Source of the DNA: Hyphomicrobium sp.
GTDB taxonomy: Bacteria > Pseudomonadota > Alphaproteobacteria > Rhizobiales > Hyphomicrobiaceae
Direction of reading: 5' to 3'
DNA length: 12,208 bases
Assembly: GCA_030598645.1 (NCBI GenBank)
Contig: JAUVPN010000036.1
Coordinates: 1-12,208 of the forward strand
A program made the position numbers and the translations under genes. Shown here one piece after another: positions 6,083 to 12,208 of this stretch (the first letter of the stretch is position 1; every line of letters starts with the position of its first letter). The notes under the pieces were generated by a model. The model was not told the DNA's origin and searched no databases. It saw nothing but the letters and a program-made list of their open reading frames with translations.

Positions 6083-7335
6083 GGAAGGCGTTCGCCTGGT
6101 TGCGCGGATTGCTGTGCCGAACCGGGCAGGAGTACGAAGAACTTACCAGAATGGTTGGTGATGCCAGCCAGCCGCCCAGCCTTGCCACCGGAACCAAAAT
6201 AGATATCGCCACGCTCCGGTCCCTTTATTGCCGATCCGACATCCTGCGCGATCATAAGTCGAGAAAAACCACCCTTTTTGGTGGCATGTTTCAACCGAGG
6301 CGAGGAAACGAAAATCGGGGTACCAAGGGTATGGTAGGCTGTGTCTACTGCGAGGCTTCGCCCCGATGTCAACGTGACTGACATTGCGCCCAATGCGCCC
6401 TCGGCTTCATGGCCTCGAAGCTCGCGGAAGAAGATGTAAGAAGCGTTCTGCCACATGACCCTCTGACCGCGAGCGCGATCAGCGCGCAACCACTTTCTCA
6501 GCATTTGCATCGAAACTTTGTCGGCGCGGAGTTGGCCTGTCTTGATCAGGTGTTTGCCAATCGACGAATAAGGATGACCGTTCTTGCCGTCATACGAAAT
6601 GCGGATCGACGTGCCGTCCATCAGATCGATGCGGCCCGACCCCTCTATATGCAAGAAGAACGCATCGACGGGATCTGCCAGATAGAGGACTTCCAGACCC
6701 CGACCCGCTAGCGCGCCCCGTTCGATCTCGGCGCGCGTCAAGTAAGGCACCAGGCCGGCCACCGTCTTGCGCATGTGGGTAAAGCGTAGCCCCTTTGCGC
6801 CACGCTTCGTCTCAGGCACGACGTTCACAAGATCGGGTGGGCGGCGATAAATGGGGGTCTGGAACCGGCCCTGGGGCTTGCGGGAACCCTTCAGCACCGG
6901 CTCATAGTACCCAGTAAGAAGACCCTTGCCGCTATTGTAGACCACGTGATGGGGCACAAAGCAGAATTCGAAGAAAGCCCGCGCTGCTGCCCTGGTCGGA
7001 TTTTTTAGCGTCTTGGCCGCGCGGCAGGCGTTCGTCAACGCCTGACGCGACGCCTTGCTGCCTTTCGGAGCGGCGCGGCTGTCCGAAACCATCCGATCGC
7101 ACGACTTCAAGAAGGTCTTGAATGCCGCCAGATGATCATCCTCTTGCCAGCCTGCAAGATCGGCAAACGTCGCCGGTTTCAGTGTCACTTTAGGCACAGG
7201 CATTCTGGACCGATCGAAACTCCCCCCTGACGCAGTATGAGTTGGTGCCATGGTGATCGCCAAAGCAGCTGCGGCAACCGCCATCGCAAAAACCGAAAAA
7301 CGTCTTGTACATTGAATCGCCCGAACCAAGCGCAT
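6052..7335 (-). CDS. mltA: Membrane-bound/periplasmic lytic murein transglycosylase A
   Basis: A 427-residue peptidoglycan lytic transglycosylase that cleaves the MurNAc-GlcNAc bond to give 1,6-anhydromuropeptides. A signal peptide spans about 1-36 (RRFSVFAMAVAAAALAITMA). There is no lipobox cysteine, unlike the E. coli lipoprotein, so the enzyme is probably soluble in the periplasm. The MltA domain shows LLTGYYEPVLKG at 139-150, PIYRRPPDLV at 161-170 and AFFLHIEGSGRI at 225-236. The C-terminal 3D domain shows DTAYHTLGTP at 331-340, AQDVGSAIKG at 363-372 and GDIYFGSG at 376-383; Asp365 is the best candidate for the catalytic acid, and Asp331 and Asp377 complete the three-Asp pattern. AGGGAGGGA immediately precedes the ATG. 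It lies 54 bases downstream of the Tim44-domain gene and overlaps smr, so the three are probably cotranscribed. Confidence 0.95.
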   Translation of the reverse strand: MRLVRAIQCTRRFSVFAMAVAAAALAITMAPTHTASGGSFDRSRMPVPKVTLKPATFADLAGWQEDDHLAAFKTFLKSCDRMVSDSRAAPKGSKASRQALTNACRAAKTLKNPTRAAARAFFEFCFVPHHVVYNSGKGLLTGYYEPVLKGSRKPQGRFQTPIYRRPPDLVNVVPETKRGAKGLRFTHMRKTVAGLVPYLTRAEIERGALAGRGLEVLYLADPVDAFFLHIEGSGRIDLMDGTSIRISYDGKNGHPYSSIGKHLIKTGQLRADKVSMQMLRKWLRADRARGQRVMWQNASYIFFRELRGHEAEGALGAMSVTLTSGRSLAVDTAYHTLGTPIFVSSPRLKHATKKGGFSRLMIAQDVGSAIKGPERGDIYFGSGGKAGRLAGITNHSGKFFVLLPGSAQQSAQPGERLPWKKIEKAAR

Positions 7336-7389
7336 TCCCTCCCTCGCTTGTTCATCCCCTCGCGCCGACCAGTAACTTTATACTCTCCA

Positions 7390-8130
7390 CTAGGCCGGAG
7401 ACTGAGTTTCGACCAGGCGCCAATTCGGATTGGCAAGGGCCTCTTCCGTCGAGACGTCGCGACTGAAGGTCCAGATGTCGGTCACTTCCTTGACACGCTG
7501 TGGATCACCCGTGATGATGGCTCCGGCGCGGTCACGGGTTGCCGATATCAACTGGCTTACAAATCGGATGGTAATGCTGGCGATGCCGCTTCTCACGTCC
7601 GATTCCAAAATGTCCGCTTTGTTGATGCCAACGAAGCTCTGATCGATTTGCTCTCCACGAGCTTCGCGGTCGGACATGGAACGGGTAAAGCCATCGTAGA
7701 CATCGTTGCTCAGCAGGCCCTTGAGAAGCTTACGATTCCCCTCGGCGAACGCCGTCACGATCATCTCATAGGCCTGACGCGCACCGTGAACAAAAGCTTC
7801 CGGATCAAAAGCAGGATCGCGCTTAACAATCTCCAGAAGCCCGTGTCGCACCTCTGCGTTGATGCCAGGAAATGCCTTAACGCGTTCTTCCGCGTCAGCG
7901 ACCGCCCCGTCCTGCCCTAGGTCAGCCCCAGCGTGATCGCTTTCACGACGTGGCAGCGTGACCACATTGTCATTGGAAGAGGCTTGAGCGCCCTCCCGGC
8001 GTTCGGCTCGGTAGCGCTCTACACGGGCCTCTTCGTCGCCTGTGCGCCGGCCCAGCACGCTTCTCAGCTTCCACACCACGACCACCGCGACGACGATCGA
8101 GATTAGTGTGAAGAGATCAATCTTCTCCAT
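7390..8130 (-). CDS. Tim44-like domain protein, membrane-anchored (TimA type)
   Basis: A 246-residue protein with one N-terminal membrane segment (about 6-22, LFTLISIVVAVVVVWKL). A charged, probably disordered stretch covers 27-80, and a Tim44-like domain about 85-243. Recognisable domain features are FDPEAFVHGARQAYEMIVTA, LLKGLLSNDVYDGF, the strand segments DILESDVRSGIASITIRFVS and a final DIWTFSRDV, the usual end of the mS45/Tim44 fold. In mitochondria Tim44 tethers Hsp70 to the import channel; bacterial homologues are inner-membrane proteins without an agreed function. The start has AGGAAGG upstream. It is first in a probable operon with mltA and smr, and divergent from fxsA over a 245-base region. 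The context suggests an envelope role; that is inference. Confidence 0.88.
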   Translation of the reverse strand: MEKIDLFTLISIVVAVVVVWKLRSVLGRRTGDEEARVERYRAERREGAQASSNDNVVTLPRRESDHAGADLGQDGAVADAEERVKAFPGINAEVRHGLLEIVKRDPAFDPEAFVHGARQAYEMIVTAFAEGNRKLLKGLLSNDVYDGFTRSMSDREARGEQIDQSFVGINKADILESDVRSGIASITIRFVSQLISATRDRAGAIITGDPQRVKEVTDIWTFSRDVSTEEALANPNWRLVETQSPA

Positions 8131-8183
8131 TTAGAGTTGCCTTCCTGGCGATCAGCGGCGTGACTACATTCGATTGCTATATA

Positions 8184-8213
8184 TATATGATCGCGCTGCA
8201 GGCGCGGCCCAAG
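8184..8213 (-). promoter_or_regulatory. Candidate promoter for the Tim44-mltA-smr operon
   Basis: On the minus strand CTTGGG (8213-8208) is followed after 18 bases by CATATA (8189-8184), inside an 11-base alternating TA run at 8178-8188 that stands out in this GC-rich DNA. The elements lie about 55 bases before the ATG at 8130. Agreement with the alphaproteobacterial consensus is partial, and the exact -10 register within the TA run is ambiguous. Confidence 0.35.
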
Positions 8214-8259
8214 ATATTAACCGTGCCATAAACCTCAAATCCCATCCGCTATCATAGGC

Positions 8260-8279
8260 ACAGGGTGGTCGCACCCTGT
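8260..8279. repeat. Perfect hairpin in the Tim44/fxsA divergent region
   Basis: ACAGGGTG (8260-8267), loop GTCG, CACCCTGT (8272-8279): an 8-bp perfect stem with a 4-base loop. No T run follows on either strand, so it is not a standard terminator. It lies upstream of the candidate fxsA promoter. Its central 11 bases TGGTCGCACCC (8266-8276) recur in the hairpin before secB at 8908-8918. A regulator site or a transcribed RNA structure are both possible. Confidence 0.55.
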
Positions 8280-8313
8280 AAATTACGGCACAAACGCCCC
8301 AAAGCCAACCGGA

Positions 8314-8343
8314 TTGAGGGGCTGATCAGCATACTGATATTAC
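8314..8343 (+). promoter_or_regulatory. Candidate fxsA promoter containing a 10-bp palindrome
   Basis: TTGAGG at 8314-8319 and TATTAC around 8339-8344 are 17-19 bases apart depending on register, and lie about 32 bases before the fxsA ATG. Between them lies the perfect palindrome GCTGATCAGC (8321-8330), with a direct repeat of CTGAT at 8322-8326 and 8334-8338. The palindrome in the spacer would suit a repressor site; no regulator is identified. Confidence 0.3.
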
Positions 8344-8375
8344 AGACGATTAATATTCACCCGCGAGTTTGCCCT

Positions 8376-8855
8376 ATGCTGTCCTCTTTACGTTTCGCCC
8401 TACTACTAATTTTTATCGCGTTTCCCCTGTTGGAGATCGCACTTCTTATCAAAGTTGGGCAAACGATCGGTTTCTGGCCGACTATCACAATACTCATTGC
8501 CGCGGCAGTGCTAGGCATAGTTATCGTACGCCAGCAAGGCCTTTCAATGGTGGGTCGGACTTTTGCCGCCATGAACGAAGGCAAACCGCCGATAGGGCCG
8601 GTTCTCGACAGTTTCGTGGTTATTGTTGCCGGCTTTTTACTGATGATTCCAGGATTGTTGACCGGCCTCGCAGGCCTGTTGCTGCTGATCCCGCCAATAC
8701 GCAGGGGGGCGATTGCCTGGACGACCTCGGGCCTTTTTAGCATGCCTGGAGGGTCAGATGCCGAAGCAGGCAGGCGAGGGCAACGCAACGTCGTCATCGA
8801 GGCCAAGTATGAGCGGTTGAACGACACGCCGGATAAGCCTGAACAGGACCGGTAG
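8376..8855 (+). CDS. fxsA: FxsA family inner-membrane protein
   Basis: A 159-residue membrane protein. Hydrophobic segments lie at about 7-26 (LLLIFIAFPLLEIALLI), 31-51 (GFWPTITILIAAAVLGIVIV) and 77-103. The last holds the FxsA hallmark LLMIPGLLTGLAGLLLLIPP. The remaining 50 or so residues are a charged cytoplasmic tail (VIEAKYERLND). In E. coli, overproduced FxsA relieves exclusion of phage T7 by the F plasmid through interaction with PifA; its normal role is unknown. The open frame extends upstream to 8265, but that part is not FxsA-like, and the family start is MLSSLRFALL with a weak GCGAG site upstream. It runs in the same direction as secB, 84 bases apart, and is divergent from the Tim44-domain gene. 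Confidence 0.9.
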   Translation: MLSSLRFALLLIFIAFPLLEIALLIKVGQTIGFWPTITILIAAAVLGIVIVRQQGLSMVGRTFAAMNEGKPPIGPVLDSFVVIVAGFLLMIPGLLTGLAGLLLLIPPIRRGAIAWTTSGLFSMPGGSDAEAGRRGQRNVVIEAKYERLNDTPDKPEQDR

Positions 8856-8902
8856 ACCAACGCTGAGCAGGCATTGCGGAAGTACATGCCCGCGTGTTAG
8901 CG

Positions 8903-8925
8903 AGCGCTGGTCGCACCCCAGCGCT
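8903..8925 (+). repeat. Hairpin in the fxsA-secB gap, just before secB
   Basis: AGCGCTGG (8903-8910), a 7-base loop, then CCAGCGCT (8918-8925): an 8-bp perfect stem ending 14 bases before the secB ATG. No T run follows, so it is not a typical terminator. The possible ribosome site ACGGA (8926-8930) abuts the 3' arm, so folding could affect secB translation. Its core TGGTCGCACCC is identical to that of the hairpin at 8260-8279. Confidence 0.5.
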
Positions 8926-8939
8926 ACGGATCAAATTCA

Positions 8940-9452
8940 ATGGCAAACGATGGCAAAGAAGCAAACGGAAAATCGGCTGAACAAACAACGCAAGATCCCC
9001 AGCCGGTCCACGTGCAGGCCGTTGGTCAGTACATAAAAGATCTCTCTTTCGAGAACCCCAAAATCGCAAAACTTCTCAGTGAGCCGGGTGACAACCCCAA
9101 CATCAAAATCACAGTAAATGTCCAATCGAATAGTTCTGGAAGCGACTTGTTCGAAAGCTTGATCGACTTCAACGCCCAGGCAAGCAACAAGCACGGAGTC
9201 ATTTACGAGCTTGAACTCGTCTACGCTGGTCTCTTCAGACTCACTAACGTGCCCGAGCAATCGCTGCAGCCCTTCTTGCTGATCAACTGTCCGTCGATCC
9301 TGTTTCCCTTCCTGCGGCGCATCGTGGCTGATATCACGCGCGAAGGTGGTTTCCCGCCGCTCTTGTTAGACCCCATCGACTTCGCCGCGCTATTCATGCG
9401 CAAGCAACAAGAGCTGGCAGCGCAAGAGTCAACAAGTGCATCCAAAAACTGA
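8940..9452 (+). CDS. secB: Protein-export chaperone SecB
   Basis: A 170-residue cytoplasmic chaperone that keeps exported precursors unfolded and delivers them to SecA. Residues 1-22 are a polar, variable N-terminal extension. The SecB fold runs from about 23 to 158: VGQYIKDLSFENP at 27-39, then YELELVYAGLF and a CPSILFPFLRRIVADITREG stretch with GGFPPLLLDPIDFAALF at its end, which is the most conserved part of the family. An acidic SecA-binding surface and a C-terminal helix ending in KQQELAAQE follow. Length is typical of alphaproteobacteria (about 160-170). It follows fxsA on the same strand with a hairpin just before the start, and is convergent with dnaQ with 22 bases between the stop codons. 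Confidence 0.96.
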   Translation: MANDGKEANGKSAEQTTQDPQPVHVQAVGQYIKDLSFENPKIAKLLSEPGDNPNIKITVNVQSNSSGSDLFESLIDFNAQASNKHGVIYELELVYAGLFRLTNVPEQSLQPFLLINCPSILFPFLRRIVADITREGGFPPLLLDPIDFAALFMRKQQELAAQESTSASKN

Positions 9453-9474
9453 TCCGCAGCGCTGGTGCTTGTTG

Positions 9475-10194
9475 TTATCCCCGCCAGGGGTCCGCCGCTA
9501 GATAACGGTTCCACATTGCGTTGGATCCCAGCGTCTCGACGAACGCGCGATGCTCAGCTTCTTGTTGGGTGGTTAATCGGGATACCAGCCGCACCGAACG
9601 TTGCTTAGCATTGCGCCGGCGCGCTGTTCCCGTGTTAGCTCCATTCGAAGGACCAGAGCCAACGGCTAAACCGAGCGCGGCTTGACGCGCACCAATCAGC
9701 TCGATGTAAACCTCCGCCAACAGAACAGAGTCCATCAGCGCACCGTGTTTCGTGCGCTTTGAATTGTCGATGCCGTAGCGTTTGCACAACGCATCGAGGC
9801 TATTGGGCCCAGCTGGATGCCGGCGCCGCGCTAGCTGCAAGGTGCAGGTCACGCGATCCAGAGCGATCGTGGCAAGCGAGACACGTCCTAGCTCGGCATT
9901 CAAGAAGCCGACATCGAAGCTTGCGTTGTGAATAACGAGCGTGTCTTCGCCGATGAAGCTGAGGAAATCCTCAGCAACTTGTGCAAAAAGTGGCTTGTCT
10001 TTCAAGAATCTACCGGACAGGCCATGTACGGCTACGGCTTCGGCCGGCACGTCGCGCTCGGGATTGATGTAGCGGTGAAATTCGCGTCCGGTGGGAATGC
10101 GATTCAATAGCTCAATGCAACCCACCTCAATTAGCCTGTCACCGCTCTTTGGGTCGAGGCCTGTGGTCTCGGTATCGAGAATAATTTCGCGCAT
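9475..10194 (-). CDS. dnaQ: DNA polymerase III epsilon subunit (proofreading 3'-5' exonuclease)
   Basis: A 239-residue DEDDh exonuclease that removes mispaired 3' ends during replication as part of the polymerase III core. All five catalytic residues are visible: Asp7 and Glu9 in LDTETTG (Exo I), Asp94 in HNASFDVGFLN (Exo II), and His150 and Asp155 in KHGALMDSVLLAEVY (Exo III). PNSLDALCKRYGI at 130-142 is also typical. Residues from about 170 form a Gly/Asn-rich linker and a C-terminal segment (WNRYL near the end) that should bind the alpha subunit. AAGG lies upstream of the ATG. It is the last gene of the maf-aroE-coaE-dnaQ run, 34 bases after the coaE stop, and is convergent with secB. Confidence 0.96.
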   Translation of the reverse strand: MREIILDTETTGLDPKSGDRLIEVGCIELLNRIPTGREFHRYINPERDVPAEAVAVHGLSGRFLKDKPLFAQVAEDFLSFIGEDTLVIHNASFDVGFLNAELGRVSLATIALDRVTCTLQLARRRHPAGPNSLDALCKRYGIDNSKRTKHGALMDSVLLAEVYIELIGARQAALGLAVGSGPSNGANTGTARRRNAKQRSVRLVSRLTTQQEAEHRAFVETLGSNAMWNRYLAADPWRG

Positions 10195-10228
10195 CGCGAG
10201 CCTTTAGTTCCAACAGATCGGACGGTGC

Positions 10229-10843
10229 TTAAGCCCAGAATTGAACAAACGCGCTGCTTTCTCGGTGTTCAAGATTCGCAATAATAGCATCGAGTGCGGC
10301 GCGGCTGGCGGCAATTTCACCACTTGTGTCCACAACGAAGTCGGCGCGCGCGCGCTTCTCTGCGTCTGGCATCTGACGCGCAAGCAGGCTCTCCAGCTTT
10401 TCGGGGGTCATACCTGGTCGGCTCATGATGCGCTGGTGCTGCAGCTCCACGCACGCGCTAACGACAATGGTTGCATCTACCCTCGCGTCGGCGCCAGTTT
10501 CAAAAAGCAGTGGGATCTCGAGCACGGCCATGTGGGCTCCGCGCGCCGCTTCTTCTTGCAGGAACCCGCGCTCCAAGTCGCGCACCATCGGATGCACGAT
10601 AGCCTCGAGTACCGCCAAACGTTCCGGGTTCTTCATCACGGCAATACCAAGCTTGCCGCGATCAACCTTGCCCGACGACAACGTACCTGGAAACTCCTTC
10701 TCGATGAGAGGGGCCGCGGCACCTTCATACAGCGCGTGCACCGCAGCATCGGCATCGAAAACGGGCAAACCTTGGCAGCGTAAATACCTAGCCGCTGTCG
10801 ATTTTCCCATGCCAAGGGATCCAGTGAGGCCGATGATAAGCAT
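10229..10843 (-). CDS. coaE: Dephospho-CoA kinase
   Basis: A 204-residue P-loop kinase that phosphorylates the 3'-OH of dephospho-CoA, the last step of coenzyme A synthesis. The Walker A loop GSLGMGKST is at 8-16 with Lys14. Further family landmarks are PVFDADAAVHALY at 27-39, the substrate-binding AIVHPMVRDLE at 81-91, VLEIPLLFETG at 107-117 and the lid-region ARQMPDAEKRARADFVVDTSG at 155-175. Length fits the family (about 195-210). Its ATG overlaps the aroE stop by one base (TAATG), so translation is probably coupled within the maf-aroE-coaE-dnaQ operon. Confidence 0.96.
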   Translation of the reverse strand: MLIIGLTGSLGMGKSTAARYLRCQGLPVFDADAAVHALYEGAAAPLIEKEFPGTLSSGKVDRGKLGIAVMKNPERLAVLEAIVHPMVRDLERGFLQEEAARGAHMAVLEIPLLFETGADARVDATIVVSACVELQHQRIMSRPGMTPEKLESLLARQMPDAEKRARADFVVDTSGEIAASRAALDAIIANLEHRESSAFVQFWA

Positions 10844-11673
10844 TAGCGCCCCTCGATATCGGCAACAAGGATGCCTCGCAGCTCGTCGGTTACCTCAGGG
10901 CGCACACCAAACCAATTTTCAAAACCCGGCACGCCTTGATGCAGAAGCATACCCAGACCATCGACTGTGCGCAGACCGCAGCATTTAGCGTTGTGCAGCA
11001 GTTCTGTCTCTACGGGAACGTAAACAATGTCGGACACAACGCATCCCGGATCGAAACCACCGAAGTCTATGTCTAGCGTACCGGCACCATTCATACCGAT
11101 GGTTGTCGCGTTGACGAGCACGGCCGAGTCGCGTGAGCCCCTTTCTCTCTCTGACCAATCGAATGCCCTGACGCTCGGGCCAAACTGCTGCGCTAACGTT
11201 TCCGCCCGAGCGCGCGTGCGATTAAATACGCGAATTTGGCCTACGCCCGCGTTGAGAAACCCATAGACGATTGCACGCGCCGCGCCGCCCGATCCAAGAA
11301 TAGAAATCGGCGCCTTGCGCTGATCCCATCCAGGCGCCTGCAGGCCGAGATTGGTCATATAACCATAGGTATCAGTGTTCGCCGCAATAAGCTTACCATC
11401 AGACAACCAGAGCGTATTCGCTGCCGAGACTGCTTCCGCAGAGGGTTCTCTTTTATCGGCCAAAGCGAATGCAGCTACCTTGTGCGGCACCGTAACGTTG
11501 CAGCCAACAAAGCCATTGGCATCAAGCGACCGCAAGAAATCGGAGACACCCTCGGGCGCAATGGCCTCTTTTGTGTAGGCGCCATCGATGCCGTATTTTT
11601 TTAGCCAGTAGCCGTGCAATATCGGCGAGCGCGAATGCTCGACGGGCCAACCTATGACGCACGCGCGCTTCAT
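10843..11673 (-). CDS. aroE: Shikimate 5-dehydrogenase
   Basis: A 276-residue NADPH-dependent enzyme that reduces 3-dehydroshikimate to shikimate in aromatic amino acid synthesis. The substrate-binding motifs are HSRSPILH at 13-20 and NVTVPHK at 59-65, whose Lys65 is catalytic, with Asp101 in AANTDTYG as its partner. The dinucleotide-binding loop is GSGGAAR at 127-133, followed by the NADP-type NRTRAR motif around 151-156. Length and motifs match AroE rather than the YdiB or quinate forms, although substrate preference cannot be proven from sequence. Its ATG overlaps the maf stop codon (ATGA), and its stop overlaps the coaE start, giving tight coupling on both sides. Confidence 0.96.
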   Translation of the reverse strand: MKRACVIGWPVEHSRSPILHGYWLKKYGIDGAYTKEAIAPEGVSDFLRSLDANGFVGCNVTVPHKVAAFALADKREPSAEAVSAANTLWLSDGKLIAANTDTYGYMTNLGLQAPGWDQRKAPISILGSGGAARAIVYGFLNAGVGQIRVFNRTRARAETLAQQFGPSVRAFDWSERERGSRDSAVLVNATTIGMNGAGTLDIDFGGFDPGCVVSDIVYVPVETELLHNAKCCGLRTVDGLGMLLHQGVPGFENWFGVRPEVTDELRGILVADIEGR

Positions 11674-12206
11674 CGTGCAATGACACCCCGCGCACGCAAC
11701 TCTTCGAGTACCGGCAGAAGCGGCAGGCCAAGAACTGTGAAATAGTCACCATCGATGCGCGAAAAGAACTGAGCGCCTAGCCCCTCTAACTCGTAGGCGC
11801 CCACTGATTGTAAGATGCGCTCACCTGCTCGCACAAGATAGTCGTCGAGAAACGTTTCCGAGAAATCCCGAATGAAAAGCCGCGCCGTTGCCACATGCTC
11901 CCATACGACCCGGCCATCCTCTGCAAATACCACTGCCGAGTGGAGTTCGTGCTCCCGCCCGCGAAGTTTCATCAGTGTTTCCCGCGCCCCCGCCTCATTT
12001 TTCGCCTTGGTCAATAGTTCTGGCCCGAGAGCCAAAACCTGGTCACCTCCAATAACGATCGAATCGGCATGCCTGCGGCTCACTTCCTCCGCTTTTGCAC
12101 GGGCTAGCGCGCTGGCAATGTCTGGGGGTGCGCCCGGCCTATCCTCTGCTAGCAGGGAATTGCGCAAGGCCAGCTCGTCTAAATCCGCCGGTTCGACCGT
12201 GAAAGG
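11670..12206 (-). CDS. maf: Maf-family nucleoside triphosphate pyrophosphatase (5' end outside window)
   Basis: The C-terminal 178 residues of a Maf protein, which hydrolyses noncanonical or modified nucleoside triphosphates to monophosphates. The frame is open through the right edge, so the true start and the first 20 or so residues (with the SASxxR loop) lie beyond the window; a TTG at 12167 is internal. Visible motifs are FTVEPADLDELALR near the edge, VIGGDQVLAL with its conserved Asp, LRGREHELHSAVV, and the C-terminal VGAYELEGLGAQFFSRIDGD followed by YFTVLGLPLLPVLE. Whether it is the dTTP/UTP or the 7-methyl-GTP subtype cannot be decided without the N-terminus. It is the first visible gene of the maf-aroE-coaE-dnaQ run and overlaps aroE by four bases. 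Confidence 0.93.
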   Translation of the reverse strand, partial: PFTVEPADLDELALRNSLLAEDRPGAPPDIASALARAKAEEVSRRHADSIVIGGDQVLALGPELLTKAKNEAGARETLMKLRGREHELHSAVVFAEDGRVVWEHVATARLFIRDFSETFLDDYLVRAGERILQSVGAYELEGLGAQFFSRIDGDYFTVLGLPLLPVLEELRARGVIAR

Positions 12207-12208
12207 GA

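Noticed and set aside
7237..7920. A 227-codon plus-strand open frame opposite the Tim44-domain gene and the mltA start
   Set aside because: No recognisable protein features. It lies antisense to two well-supported genes with clear domains, so it is a mirror of their codon bias.
8265..8375. Longer FxsA with an extra 37 N-terminal residues
   Set aside because: The extension is not FxsA-like and would make the hairpin, palindrome and candidate promoter coding; the family start is at 8376.
9479..9490. CCCC-GCCA-GGGG mini-stem at the dnaQ 3' end as a terminator between secB and dnaQ
   Set aside because: Only four base pairs, inside the dnaQ coding end, and with no T run on either strand.
12165..12167. 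TTG as the start of maf
   Set aside because: The frame continues upstream to the window edge with clear Maf sequence (FTVEPADLDELAL), so the TTG is an internal Leu codon.

Overview
The window reads as ordinary core chromosome of an alphaproteobacterium, most likely of the order Hyphomicrobiales (Rhizobiales). The evidence is gene content and order: a Maf-AroE-CoaE-DnaQ run, SecB and FxsA beside a bacterial Tim44-domain protein, MltA and an Smr protein, plus a DUF2865 protein and an IalB-family secreted protein, two families I know mainly from this group. In many Rhizobiales the maf-aroE-coaE-dnaQ/secB block lies near the replication origin. That is recalled knowledge, and no origin is visible here. 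The genus cannot be told from the sequence. Coding density is very high, no gap exceeds 245 bases, and I see no insertion sequence, phage gene, CRISPR array, tRNA or rRNA.

Layout, left to right. (1) 1-986, minus: a YbbA-type ABC ATPase and the N-terminal part of its FtsX-like permease (YbbP type), overlapping by 4 nt. (2) 1085-2377, plus: a TesA-like GDSL esterase and a ThpR-type RNA 2',3'-cyclic phosphodiesterase. tesA divergent from ybbA-ybbP is the same arrangement as in E. coli. (3) 2378-4150, minus: a secreted DUF2865 protein and a zinc-less quinone oxidoreductase. (4) 4257-5405, plus: a SpoU/TrmH RNA 2'-O-methyltransferase and an IalB-like secreted protein. (5) 5417-8130, minus: a probable operon Tim44-domain protein -> MltA lytic transglycosylase -> Smr-domain protein. 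(6) 8376-9452, plus: FxsA membrane protein and SecB chaperone. (7) 9475-12206, minus: maf (5' end outside the window) -> aroE -> coaE -> dnaQ, with stop/start overlaps at two of the three junctions.

The genes mostly serve housekeeping roles: protein export (SecB), murein turnover (MltA), envelope proteins (Tim44-like, FxsA, IalB-like, DUF2865), replication proofreading (DnaQ), CoA and shikimate synthesis (CoaE, AroE), nucleotide sanitation (Maf), RNA processing and modification (ThpR, SpoU) and lipid or ester metabolism linked to an ABC exporter-like complex (TesA/YbbAP).

I did not find a convincing undescribed system. The observations most worth a second look are noncoding: two hairpins on either side of fxsA (8260-8279 and 8903-8925) that share an identical 11-base core; a perfect 10-bp palindrome inside the spacer of a candidate fxsA promoter; and a 7-bp inverted repeat in the divergent region between the oxidoreductase and the methyltransferase.
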